Below, in pieces: positions 26,601-38,034 of a stretch of 64,000 nt of DNA. The stretch comes from Zea mays (Eukaryota; Streptophyta; Magnoliopsida; Poales; Poaceae). The translations under genes were made by a program, and so were the position numbers. Below the pieces are notes generated by a model. The model was not told the origin of the DNA. It worked only from the letters and a program-made list of their open reading frames with translations, and made no database searches. Where the stretch lies: positions 1,612,001 to 1,676,000 of the forward strand of contig NC_050102.1 in assembly GCF_902167145.1 (NCBI RefSeq), in the 5' to 3' direction. Each line of letters begins with the position of its first letter. The stretch's first letter is position 1.

Positions 26601-27117
26601 ATATATCTAGGGTTTGGATGAGATGAAAATTCAGTTAAAATTCGGATTTTACTATTTTTAAAATTCGAAAAAGCCTAGAAATCCATATTTTGTGCTCAAA
26701 ATATTATAGATACTTTCAAAAATTCCAGAAAAATTCCTATAAATGCTTTGGGACCTAATGAACTCAAAAAACATAATTAGAATTTCTAAAAACATTTTTA
26801 AGTTCCACAAATAAATAGATTTTGGTTTCCGGAAAATAGAAAAATATTCCGAAAAATATGAAAATTTACCGAGCGCTTCTATAAGATATGTTAACATGTT
26901 TCAAACACATTTTGCACTTAGAAACACCATGCAACGGCATGAATGCAACAACCAAAGTGCCTCTAGGGCTCATCCACTAGGTTTACGCTAATATAAAACA
27001 AAATGATTCTCCATTTTTAGGGAAAAGAGAAAGGAAAGCGAAGAACTGAGAGAGTAACACCTGAATTTGGTGGATATTAGAAAAGAAATTTTATACCCTC
27101 AAATTTAGGGTGTTACA
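23629..27117 (-). repeat. 3' LTR of the non-autonomous element (3489 bp)
   Basis: Minus-strand start TGTAACACCCTAAATTTG at 27117, end GGGTGTGACA at 23629. A TATA-like tatatatacatg on the minus strand near 26605 gives only about 0.5 kb of U3 and about 2.9 kb of R plus U5. Parts of note: an extremely CpG-dense block at 25415-25640 and a GC-rich block at 26010-26270. Differences from the other LTR are few. One is a length difference of about 27 bp in the GC-rich block, where this copy has a single ggcgcggcc and the other has two with spacer. Confidence 0.92.
26282..26596 (-). CDS. 104-codon open frame inside LTR, unknown, low confidence
   Basis: The ATG lies just downstream of the LTR TATA motif on the minus strand (MSDFISSSPFQNTKRFPQ). 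The frame is arginine-rich, with serine- and proline-containing stretches, and has no recognised domain. The same frame is open in the other LTR at 33140-33454 with only four amino-acid changes. Because the LTRs were identical at insertion, this shared openness is not evidence of selection. It could be a short leader peptide or chance. Confidence 0.25.
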   Translation of the reverse strand: MSDFISSSPFQNTKRFPQIQSLAPGIARRSSGRFQLRRQLRRAITPNPCIVCGIRGYRCVRLVEGFIAARSVRRLDPRISGNRRISSRLRRGSSSPVRNLHCYA

Positions 27118-30100
27118 AATCTAACCCCCTTAACAGAATCTCGTCCTCGAGATTCAAGAAGAGGCTAGCAAGAAAATGAGATTGGTTCATTAGTCTTTCA
27201 TAGCTTTTTCTAACTTAACTTTGACTCCGCCGGCTTGACTTGTGAATTGGTTGCTTTGACCATCAGATGCTTGAGACCAATTGATGCAATTCTTGAGGAT
27301 CTCCTGGACCTGTGGGTTAGGACCCACACACGCTTTCGCTGCGCCACTCTGATCTTGTTGGTTGATGTTGATTGCATTGTCTTCATTAGGGTTAGCGGCT
27401 AACCCCCTTAACAAGAGCATTGATACACACTTGATGAAGATGCTCCCGACTCCGATCTTGACTGATTTAGAGAGGTTGTTGGATGCCAACCGGGCAGGTG
27501 CAAGAGGAAAGGGTATAGATAGAAAAGGTAAGCATAGATGGATTAAAGAGAGAAAAGGGAGAGCACCCAGCTACCTAACTCTATGGCACTCAGCTAGTGA
27601 ACTGATGTCATTGCGGACCAAGGGCCACAACACATCAACACTCATCACAAAGAAGCAAATCAGTATCACACAAAGACAAACAGCACAAACACACAACAAC
27701 AAGCATCTCGTTGCTACACGATCCTTTTAATTTGAATGGTGGGCTTTCTTGAAAAGGGAATAACTACTCTCTAAGGTTGTTGAAGGACAAGGAGAAGAAC
27801 AAGACGTGTAGGATGGGGACACGAGCACAATAAGGGATGGAGTTAAAGCAAGGACTGTAATTTACAAGGGAGAAAATGCAACCAATGGTAGGGTAGGTAA
27901 ACACCATTCTCAAATCGAGATGGGAAAGATGATATTTCAAAAGGTAGGCATAGGATAAGCATCATGAAAAGATCTAGAGATTACAAAGGTAAGCGAGGTA
28001 ACAGGCAAAAGCCCACCAAAATATTGAGTTAAGGCAAGACTTGCAACACGACAGAGGAAAAAGGGAACGAACAAGAGCGAGATGGGTAAGACTTCACTCT
28101 TGAAATGAAATGGGAGAGGAGACTTTAAAATGCAGGTGCAAGATAAGCATCATGGTAAAGATCAAGGGATGACAAGGGTTAAGGTGATAATAGACAAACA
28201 CAACCAAGGATGTATTTTAGACAAAACTTGTGAGGCATCAAAGAAGGGGAAGCAATCAATGGTGAAGTAGGTGAGGCATTATCCCCAAACAACGATGAAA
28301 AGGAGGAGGCTTTAAAGGGTAGGTTGAAAGTAGGCATGTGGCAAGGGCATAGGTATCACGAGGGTTTAAAGGTAATAATGGACAAGGATGTAAAAGAGGA
28401 GGTAAATGGGTATAAGAACCAAGGATATAAATACCACAGAGGGTGGAGTTAAGACAGGACGTGCAAGTGAACAAAGAGGGTACGTCCAAGGGCCAGATAG
28501 GTAAACTGCCACTCTCAAATTGAGGTAGAAGAGAGGGAATTTTTTTAAAGAGTAGGAATAAAGATGAGTATCAAGACAAGATCGATGGACGACAAGGTAA
28601 GGATGATAGCAAATAACAACACAGTAAGGGATGGAATTAACACAAAGCTTTTAAGGCGACAAGAAGTGAAGAAAAAGAAAAAAAAATCAAGGGAGAGATG
28701 GGTAACTCACAACTCCCAAACTAGGTTGAAAGAAAGGGGAGGCTTTTAAAGGATAGGTTCAAAGTAAACATTTAGGTGGAAGGCCTCAATATCACAAGGG
28801 TCAAAGGCGATAATAGACAAGGGCATAAGGGAAAATACGAAAGCACAGAAGAGCAGTGGTACAAGTACAACAAAGAATGGAGGTATGTCAAGGCTTACGC
28901 GGTAAAGAAGAGGATATAGCCAAGGGTGAGATAAGTAAGACATAGCTCTCGAATTGAGATTGAAAAGAGGGGAGTTCAACAAGCAGACCTAAGATAAGTA
29001 TCAAGGCAAGATCTACAGATTACAAAGGTAAGGATGATATCAAATAAAAGCTCAACCAAGGATGAAGTTAAGGTGAGGCAAGACTGCAAAGCGACAAAGG
29101 GAAAGGAAACGAACAAGAGCGGGATAGGGAAAACAACATTCTTGGATTGAAATGGAATAAGTGAGGCTAAAAAAATAATTAAACATTATGGTAAATATGG
29201 AGAGAGGTCAAGGGTCAAAGGTGATGATAGGCAAGGATATAAAGGAAGAGGTAAATGTGCATAAAAAACCAGGAATCTAGGTACAACCAAGAATAGAGTT
29301 CAGATAAGTCTTGCAAGTGGTAAAGTATGGGATATAACCACAGGTGAGATAAGTAAGAGACCACGCTGGAACTAAGGTGGGAGATTGGAGGCTTTAGATA
29401 ACGAACATAGCGTAATTACCAAGGTAAGATTGAGAGATGATAAGGGTAAAGGCAATAAGAAGCAAAAGCACAACAAAGGGTGAGGTTACAAACTCGTGAG
29501 CCAAAGAAGAGGATACGACCAAGAGAAAGAAGGTATGAGACGAAAGAGGGGCGATTTTAAAGGGCAGGTATGAGGCAAACATCAATGTAGGATATAGAGG
29601 TGTCAAGGGTGCATATGATAATAATTAAAAAGCATAACAAAGGATATAGTTAAGACAAGACTCGCAAAACGACAAAGTGGAGAAAAAATCAAGGGTAAGA
29701 TCGGTAAGGTTCCAACATAAGGGTTGAAGTAAAGATTCATTACCGAGTGGAGTTACAAGGAAACAACGAGATTACTACAGGTGTGCAAAATAAAACGATC
29801 ACTCATGGATCATTAGGAAACAAGGGTGGTCAAGGGCATGTTAACCGAAATATTTCAAACAGATATTGGGATATAAAGGTAAGCATATATAAAAATAGGA
29901 GTATGCAAGATTCCAATGGTACGAGCATACCAAGACCAAGAAAGTACAATTTGCCAAAAAGATAGAGACTTAACAAGAGAATAGGAAAGGGTCTCAAAAG
30001 ACAGTAAGATCATGGACATATAAACTGAAATGTTTAAATAGGCAGTAGAGGTACAAGGGTAAGTGCTTTAGATTAAGGGATAAGGGTATTAAAAATGCAA

Positions 30101-30456
30101 GGATACGAGCATGTCAATAACAAAATGGAATAGAGATGGTCAAATTGTAGCAATTTAATAATGGATGAGGAAAGAGTCCCAAAAGACTAAAGGCTATGGT
30201 CAGGGGGCATCTACAAAGATGTCGCAAGCACAAGATGAGATCAGATCTAATAGATTGAGAGAAGTATAGACCATACTAGAATAAAATAATTTTTGTCAAG
30301 GGGGCATATAGGAGCACAACATAGAATTAGTCAAGGTGACTAATATTTTGAAGCAGAATCAAGGATGAGATGAAGTAATAATAAATAAGTCCTTAAAACG
30401 GCCAATGCTACTCTAGGTCAGCGGTCCTACAGTCAGCACAGCTTTGATACCACTTA
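27118..30456 (-). repeat. Internal region of non-autonomous element: degenerate ~200-bp tandem units
   Basis: From about 27760 to 29760 the + strand is strongly purine-rich and shows a recurring unit. Its landmarks recur in order: a phrase like aagataagcatca, then caagatc..ggatgacaagggtaaagg, then gataatagacaa, then accaaggatg, then gagataggtaag, then ctctcaaattgag, then gaggctttaaagggtagg. The aagataagcatca-like landmark recurs near 27950, 28130, 28317, 28548, 28751, 28980, 29180, 29394 and 29565, which is a spacing of about 170-230 bp. The transcript (minus strand) would be pyrimidine-rich. 27130-27740 next to the purine tract and 29760-30440 show no clear unit and no coding motif. Confidence 0.7.
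30441..30452 (-). other. Primer binding site of the non-autonomous element
   Basis: On the minus strand TGGTATCAAAGC, one mismatch from the methionine-tRNA complement, four bases from the LTR edge at 30457. It fixes the orientation as minus. Confidence 0.8.
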
Positions 30457-33400
30457 TGTCACACCCGGTTTTGAAGGTAAACCGAATGCGAACCATGTAC
30501 GTGCCAGGATCAGTAATTCACGTACACAGCGATTACATAAATGACTCATCATAGCACAATGCTTCGAATTACAATAAAGAGTAAGTAATAATATTACAGA
30601 CTAGAGCCATTTACATAATATAAATCAAAGTACACAGAATCGAAACGTAGCCAACGTAAACAACCCACCACAGGCAGCTGACTGGGGAAGGTCGCTAGCC
30701 TAATCCTCGAACTCATCGAAGTCCTAGAACTCCTGGAGATCCGCCTCGACGCCTTCTTCTTTACCGGAGCATAGATTGCACCAAAGGCAACCTGGTGTTT
30801 TGTGAAAGCAAGGGTGAGTACACATCAACGTACTCAGCAAATGTCCTGTTTGGTTGTAGTGGACTAGCTTTATTTGGGGTTAAGGTCAAGCAGTTGCTTT
30901 TAGTTGGTCAGGTTATTATTATTAATTGAGAGCCAGGTTTTAACATTAACCCAAGTTATTAACCCAAAGTACCCTTTCCAAACGGAAAGAATACCACTTA
31001 CCATTACCATAGTCATAACCATCATCATCATCATCTGTAAACCAACCATCTCTGATCAAGTATCTCTAATCAAAGAGGATCCCAAGGCCGCTCATAACCG
31101 TGAGCACGGCTGATATATCAGTTTCATTCCCTCTGCAGAGGTCGCACACTTTACCCATGAGCCGTGATTCCCGTTCTGCCCGGGGATCATGACTCCCCAT
31201 TGATCACTTCCTAGGTGGTCCGGCAGGGTATCACTACGTAGCTTTTACAAAGATTCCCTAGAGGTCATAGCCGCCCGTTAGGTTTCTCCAGTTTGATAAA
31301 CACAGTACCTCTTCCCGCAGGAGGGTGACTAACAAAAGCAAAACAAAAGAACCTCGGCACTCAGCCTCGGCAGAGCAAGCACTGTGCCTGGACCCAATTG
31401 ACGGCACGACGACGAAGCAACTACACCTCTAGTTCCTCTAATTAATTAGCTAAGGGCATCCCATTTCACCCTCATGGTTGCACTGTTATCCCGGGTGGTC
31501 TCTCAACGAACAGGTCCTTACGGAGAGGCACTCGAGAAACCGCTCGAGTCCCCTAAATGCCACAAGTATATCATCATATCCAGAGTAAAATCATAGTATC
31601 ATCATTGTATCTCATCATGTTCATTGATTAAAGTAAAGCGCTAGCATGAAGCTAACCATAGTAACCCAAAAGGTAAATCAAGGACAAGGTAAATAGAAAG
31701 CTAGTAAATCCTTAGGTTGTTCATAGTATGCGGGACAGTGTATTATAAAGTAAATGGGACATAATGGGTCAGAGGACACTTGCCTTCACCAAACAGATGC
31801 TCAGGGTCTTTGATCTCATAGAACTCGAAGAGTTCGATCACTTGGTCGCCATGCTTGATCGTCGATTCCTCGAAGCTCAGAAACGAACCGCGATCTAATC
31901 GCAACGCGACGCGAAGACGAACAGGCACAAGCAAACAAACATATACATATGCATAAGAACATTACACCATACAAGATAAAATGTTATAAAAGCGAGCAAT
32001 ATAAAATAGAGAGCGCCTCTACGGTTACGCGAGGAAAAGAACCACTATAGTCGAAGCTACGGTCGAGGGGTTAGCGCGTTTACGTTAAACAAGTACTAAT
32101 TAGAACATCCAATTCAACATAATTATATTAATTGATATTAATCAAATATAAATTAATACTACTACTTAGTTTTGACTAACTTACTATTTTAATAGTTGAC
32201 AGTTAAGCAAGTAACTTAATGAATATGAGCGATTCCAAGCGAGACGAATTAACGACGCACGACGTGCAAACACGATGTGCGCAACGCGCGGACACAAACG
32301 ACTTAGCGCGCGGACAACGCGTGATACGCGCGAACGGCACGCGGCAAGGCGCGCAACACCCGCGAACGGCACACGACAACGCGTGCGAACAACACGCGCA
32401 ACACTCGCGAACGACACGCGGCGACGTGCGCGAAACAGCACCGCGACACGCGCGGACCGATATGCGAAACTAATAATTAAACAACGTGATTAAACTAAAT
32501 AATTATTAATAACTAATATTTCAGTTAAGGTTAATCATATTGGTGACTAATTATAAATGCACAAATCGAATTCCTAAATTACATTTTTAAATTAAAATGT
32601 CGTTCTAGTAGCCACTGATTAAACAAACGTTTAACTAAATTAAATAAAATGTGCAAAAATTTGGATAAATATTTCTAAATTAAGATTATTTTAATACGAA
32701 TCTAACGCAACTTGAATGGATCGAATCGGGTTTAAAACGCAAAAGTTATGAATGTTTTAAACCATACTGTAATTCGCGCGTCCTAATTTACAGAACTACT
32801 ATCTTCTTCTTCCTCTCCTCATCTTCTTCCTCCCATCCATGGAAGAGAGAGGAGGGGAAGGGGGCTGCGCAGGGGAGGACGAGACCGGGCCGGCCGGGGG
32901 CGGGCGCGGCCGCACCAGGCGCGCGGGGCGCGGCCACAGCCGCTGGGGAGGGGTGCGCGCGGGCGTGGGGCGTGTGAGCGCGAGCGCCGCCGTCGGCCAC
33001 CGCCGCCACCGCCGGGGAGGGGAAAAGGGGCGCCGCCGGGGAGGGAAAACGGAGGGGGAGGGGCGCCGCCGCCGGGGAAGGTGAGGGAAGAGTGGGAGAT
33101 GCTCTGCACGGACGGGAAAACGAAAAAAACGAAGAAACCCTAGGCATAACAATGGAGGTTTCTCACCGGGGAAGAAGACTCTCGCCGGAGCCGAGAAGAA
33201 ATCCGTCGATTGCCGGAGATTCGGGGATCCAATCGACGAACCGAACGCGCTGAGATGAAGCCTTCGACGAGACGAACGCAGCGGTACCCTCGGATTCCGC
33301 AGACGATGCACGGATTGGGAATAATTGCTCGCCGGAGTTGTCGCCGGAGTTGGAACCGCCCCGAACTTCGGCGAGCAATACCGGGAGCTAGGGATTGGAT

Positions 33401-33976
33401 TTGGGGGAAACATTTTGTATTCTGGAACGGGCTCGACGAGATGAAGTCGGACATGTATATATATCTAGGGTTTGGATGAGATGAAAATTCAGTTAAAATT
33501 CGGATTTTACTATTTTTAAAATTCGAAAAAGCCTAGAAATCCATATTTTGTGCTCAAAATATTATAGATACTTTCAAAAATTCCAGAACAATTCCTATAA
33601 ATGCTTTGGGACCTAATGAACTCAAAAAACATAATTAGAATTTCTAAAAACATTTTTAAGTTCCACAAATAAATAGATTTTGGTTTCCGGAAAATAGAAA
33701 AATATTCCGAAAAATATGAAAATTTACCGAGCGCTTCTATAAGATATGTTAACATGTTTCAAACACATTTTGCACTTAGAAACACCATGCAACGGCATGA
33801 ATGCAACAACCAAAGTGCCTCTAGGGCTCATTCCACTAGGTTTACGCTAATATAAAACAAAATGATTCTCCATTTTTAGGGAAAAGAGAAAGGAAAGCGA
33901 AGAACTGAGAGAGTAACACCTGAATTTGGTGGATATTAGAAAAGAAATTTTATACCCTCAAATTCAGGGTGTTACA
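30457..33976 (-). repeat. 5' LTR of the non-autonomous element (3520 bp)
   Basis: The same sequence as 23629-27117 with scattered single-base differences, a four-base difference near 32545 (gactaatta) and the extra approximately 27 bp near 32908-32936. Ends are TG...CA. The high identity of the two LTRs indicates that this is one of the most recent insertions of the stack. Confidence 0.92.
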
Positions 33977-33981
33977 GCTGG

Positions 33982-34883
33982 GCCAATTCTGGCCCATGTC
34001 GCGGCCGCCTTCCCCCTCCCCGCGCCCGCGCATCCCCCCCCCTCGGCCCATTAGCCGGCCCGCTCTCGCGCGAAGCCGCCCGCGCGCTCCCTCACCCTCT
34101 CTCGCTGACAAGCCAGCCCCACCCGCCAGCCCCTCTCGCTCATGCGCTCCCTCTCACCGGTCAGCCGTGTCGTCTTCCTCGCGTACGACGCACCGCCGTC
34201 CCCTCACCGCCGTCCCCTCCATCGCCGTACCCTCGCCCATCCCCTCGCCGCACAGGAAGAGTTCGGCACCGCCCCGTCCTCACCGCTTGACCAACGTCCT
34301 TGCCCAGTACCGTGTCCACTGGTATGGACGAGTCTGGTATGGTATGACAATTAGAGATTTTTCTATGAGTTCCATGAACAGGGAAATATGTGGGTAGGTG
34401 GGTGTTGAGAACGAAAATAAGGCCACGGGAGCGGGAAGCTCAGTGGTGGTTGAGTTTTTGGTTACTTTAAAGTCTTTGGGAAAAACCTACATCAACTGCC
34501 TTTCTCTAAAGAAAATGAAGAGCGACTTCAACTCCACCAAATAAAGCATGTATATTATAGGTCTCTTTCTCTCTACGGGAGCGGGGTGGGCTTGCGGAAT
34601 ACCTAGTGTATTCACCCAGATTTATTTATGTTTTTCAGCAGCCGAGGACTTCTTTTCTGCTATGCTTGATTGAGAGGGCTGTGTCTGCACCCAGTTCTGC
34701 CTGTGGCTTGGGCTAGTATATTTTCCTACTGCGCTTCTTATTTTGGCTCTCTTGAGCTTGTACCCCGCTATTGTAATAACCTTTATCTAAACTCTGTACT
34801 ATTTGAAGTAAGGAATGTGTTGACTAGCCTCCTGGGACTAGTAATTGTATCACATTTGAGTCCCAAAGGATCGGGACGCTTCA
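33982..34883 (+). repeat. Chromovirus 3' LTR, right piece with internal deletion
   Basis: 33977-34312 matches 15178-15538. The match then jumps directly to the equivalent of 17215-17790, so about 1.68 kb of the LTR is missing. The junction is at cagtaccg / tgtccact, with ccg shared by both flanks. It ends GGGACGCTTCA at 34883, followed by the target duplication gcctc. Confidence 0.9.
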
Positions 34884-34888
34884 GCCTC

Positions 34889-36984
34889 GGTCATCCCGGC
34901 GTCAACATGAGGCATCGGCGTCAGTGCGCTCCCCCTCGGTGAGGGTCGCACCGACCGAGGACCTGCGGGCGGAGCTCAACCACCGGCGTGCAGGAGAGGA
35001 CACTCCAGTCTCTCTAGAGAGGTCTAATGACCTGCGGGCAGAACTCAACCGCAAGCGTGCGGGCGAGGATGCCCGCGTCTCTCTAGAGAGGGCGTGTGAG
35101 CGCCGACAGAACGTCGAGGGTCGCAACCTCGACTACGACTTCGATGCGCTAGCACCGCAGACCCCAATGGGCGCCCGGATCCAAGCGGGTGTCCCATTGG
35201 CCGGCGTGGGCTGTGCCGCACTGGTGGACCATCTCCGCGCGGCGACCTGGCCATCCAAGTTCCGGCCACACCTGCCGAAGAAGTACGACGGTACGACAAA
35301 TCCGTCGGAATTCTTGCAGGTTTACGTCACCGCCATTACGGCAGCCGGTGGAGACACCACCGTAATGGCAACATACTTCCATGTTGCCTTGTCTGGGCCG
35401 GCCTGGACTTGGCTCATGAACCTTGCCCCAGGATCGATCTACTCCTGGGAAGAGCTCTGCGCGTGGTTCATAGCGAACTTCGCCAGCGCTTACCATCAGT
35501 ATGGCGTGGAGGCTCACCTCCACGCAGTGAGGAAGGAGCCCGGGGAAACTCTTTGGGCGTTTATCTCCTGCTTCACCAAGGTACGAGGCTCCATACCTCG
35601 TATTTCCGATGCTTCCATCATCACTGCTTTCCGTCAGGGAGTACGTGATGAAAAGATATTGAAGAAGTTAGCCACGCATGACGTGGAAACTGTCACCACA
35701 CTCTTCGCTCTGGCCGACAAGTGCGCCAGGGCTGCCGAGGGCCGCACATGGCACTCGGCACCACAGACCGGGGTTACCCAGACGGGTGGCTCGGGTGCCG
35801 TCGCTCAGGACAACAAAAATAAGAAGAAAAAGAACCGCGGCCACGAGAAGCCGCAGACCGCTGCTCCGGTCGTCGCAACTGCGACTGGGGGGCGAAGCGA
35901 ACGCAACAAGCGCCCACGGCCACAGGGGAGTAACAGCGGCTCATGCCCTGTGCACCCCAACAATCGCCACAGCGCCGCCGAGTGCCGCGAGATCATCAAG
36001 CTCGCGAAGCGCGTCGGCGAGCGGCACGAGCAGTCTTCCAAGGACGGCTCCCCACCTCGCTGCCGGCCTGGCAAGGAGAGGGTCGACGACAGAGAGGTGG
36101 CCGCGGGAGAGCGGGACCTCGGGTATAAATCACCCGAGGGGGACCTGAAGGATGTCTTCACTGGGGATTCCGACTCCGGTGACGACAACGACCGCCGCAA
36201 GAAGTTGTACGTCATGTACGGCGGGAGCTGGGAGCTCACGTCCCGCAGGAACGTCAAGTCCCTACGCCGAGAGGTCCTTTCGGCGGTCCCAGGGGTCCCG
36301 AAGGCTGCTCCACATCAGAGGTGGAGGAGCATCACCATCTCCTTCGGGGCATCCGACTGCCCCGACAACATGGCAGGGGCCGGTGTACTATCGCTCATCA
36401 CCACCCCTGTCATCGCCAACATACGGCTGCACCATGTTCTGATTGACGGAGGGGCCGGCCTCAACGTCATCAGTCATGCTACATTCAAGCAGCTGCAGAT
36501 CCCAGGGTCCCGGCTGGGACCCTCTCGCCCGTTCTCCAGAGTGGGCCCACAACCGGTGTATCCACTCGGGAGCATCGCACTCTCGCTAATATTCGGAACC
36601 GAGGATAACTTCCACATGGAGAACGTTTAGTTCGACGTCGCAGAGGTTAACCTCCCCTTCAACGCCATCATCGGCAGGCCGACCCTGTACCGGTTCATGG
36701 CCATTGCCCATTACGGGTATTTGGTCCTCAAGATGTCGTCTCCGGCCGGGGTCCTCACCGTGCGGGGCGACCGTACCGCTGCGCTTGCGGTTGTGGAAAA
36801 GCTACATGCTGTGGTGACAGAGGCTGCTCACCCAGACGACGGAGGGAGGAACCCCTCAACCTCCGGTACTAATGTGCCGAAGGTGTGGCCATCCGGAGCT
36901 GACGACGTCCCCGTCAAGGCCATCCGGCTCTGCGCGGATTCCCCCCAGACCACTCGCATTGCGGGTGATCTGGAGGAGAAATAG
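34889..36984 (+). pseudogene. gag-pro: Tat element gag and protease
   Basis: The continuation of gag interrupted at 14927. It has a retrotransposon gag capsid domain (LPKKYDGTTNPSEFLQVY, YFHVALSGPAWTWLMNL, FRQGVRDEKILKKLATHD) and a basic linker (NKKKKKNRGHEK). A CPVHPNNRHSAAEC zinc-knuckle variant typical of Tat/Athila gag follows. The protease region has the active site LIDGGAGLNVIS at about 36438-36475 and continues FDVAEVNLPFNAIIGRPTL. TAG stops are at 36628-36630 and 36982-36984; the frame continues after both, and each fits CAG changed to TAG. Confidence 0.85.
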
Positions 36985-38034
36985 AAACTCGCGCTCGTCG
37001 CCTTCCTCCAGGCAATTGTCGACGTGTTCGCATGGGAGCCGTCGCAGATGCCTGGGATCCCCAGGGAGGTGATCGAGCACCACCTGAAGATCAACCCTGA
37101 CGCCAGGCCGGTGAGTCAGAAGCCTCGCAGACAGTCTGTCGAGCGTCAGGACTTCATCCGAGAGGAGGTCCGGAAGCTGCTAGATGTCGGCTTCATCGAA
37201 GAGGTTCATCACCCAGTATGGCTGGCCAACCCAGTCATCGTCCCCAAGGCGAATGGGAAGCTTTGGATGTGCATCGACTACACCAGCCTTAACAAGGCTT
37301 GTCCCAAGGACCCGTATCCACTTCCGCGAATAGATCAAATCGTGGATTCCACCTCCGGGTGCGACCTTTTGTCTTTCTTAGATGTTTATTCTGGTTTCCA
37401 TCAAATCCAGATGTCTAGGGAAGATAGGAAGCATACCGCTTTTGTAACAGTGGATGGGCTTTACTGCTATGTCGTAATGCCTTACGGTCTGAAAAACGCC
37501 TTGCCAACATTTGTGCGGGCGATGAGTAAGACTTTCGGGGATCTGACCAGGGACAAGGTGGAAGTATACGTCAATGACATCGTAGTCAAGACCAAGAGAG
37601 GGTCGACCCTAGTGGAAGACTTGGCCCTGGTCTTCGACAGGCTGCGGGCAACCCGCACAAAGCTGAACCCGGACAAGTGCGTCTTTGGTGTCTCCGTAGG
37701 GAAGTTGCTGAAGTTCCTGGTTTTGTACCGGGGCATTGAGGCAAACCTGGAGAAAATCAAGGCAATTGAAGCAATGCGGCCTCCGACCCATATCAAGGAT
37801 GTCCAGAAGCTTGCAGGGTCGTTAGCCGCCCTTAGCCGCTTCATTTCGAGGCTGGCTGAGAGGGCGCTGCCCTTCTTCAAGCTGTTGCGGAAGTCCGGTC
37901 CATTCTCTTGGACCGAAGAGGTAGAACAAGCCTTCCTAGAGTTGAAGCAGCACCTGGTGTCCCTACCAATACTGGTAGCCCCAGAGCCTGGGAGCCGCTG
38001 TATTTATACATCGCGGCGGCTGCCGAAGCAGTGA
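36985..38034 (+). pseudogene. pol: Tat element reverse transcriptase, active site altered
   Basis: Gypsy reverse transcriptase with FIEEVHHPVWLANPVIVPK, MCIDYTSLNKACPKDPYPLPRID, SFLDVYSGFHQIQM and VMPYGLKNALPTFVR. The palm motif reads YVNDIVVKT. The first aspartate of the YVDD pair (codon 37573-37575) is asparagine (AAT), which should abolish polymerase activity even without the stops. The frame is lost near 37990, where ctgggagccgctg lacks one G relative to the frame that continues. The downstream RNase H is read in the next frame. Confidence 0.88.

Larger units (their letters stand above)
23629..33976 (-). mobile_element. Large non-autonomous LTR retrotransposon, 10.3 kb, no gag or pol
   Basis: Two nearly identical LTRs of about 3.5 kb (23629-27117 and 30457-33976) flank a 3.3-kb internal region. 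Target duplications gctgg are at 23624-23628 and 33977-33981. Orientation is minus: a primer-site match lies beside the right LTR at 30441-30452 and a purine tract (AAGGGGGTTAGATTT on the minus strand) lies beside the left one. The internal region has no gag, protease, reverse transcriptase or integrase motif in any frame and consists of about 200-bp degenerate tandem units. It must therefore be moved by proteins of another element (LARD-like). The minus-strand LTR start TGTAACACCCTGAATTTG resembles LTRs of large grass gypsy families, but I cannot name the partner. Confidence 0.88.
14928..34883 (+). mobile_element. Tekay/Del-like chromovirus (Ty3/gypsy) nested in the Tat gag
   Basis: The target duplications gcctc are at 14923-14927 and 34884-34888. 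The LTRs begin TGTAACATCCCAAA and end GGGACGCTTCA. A methionine-tRNA primer site follows the first LTR. An extra upstream reading frame (17935-18789) is followed by one long gag-pol frame ending in a chromodomain (18898-23337). The 3' LTR is split by another element (23629-33976) and also lacks an internal segment present in the 5' LTR. Confidence 0.92.
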
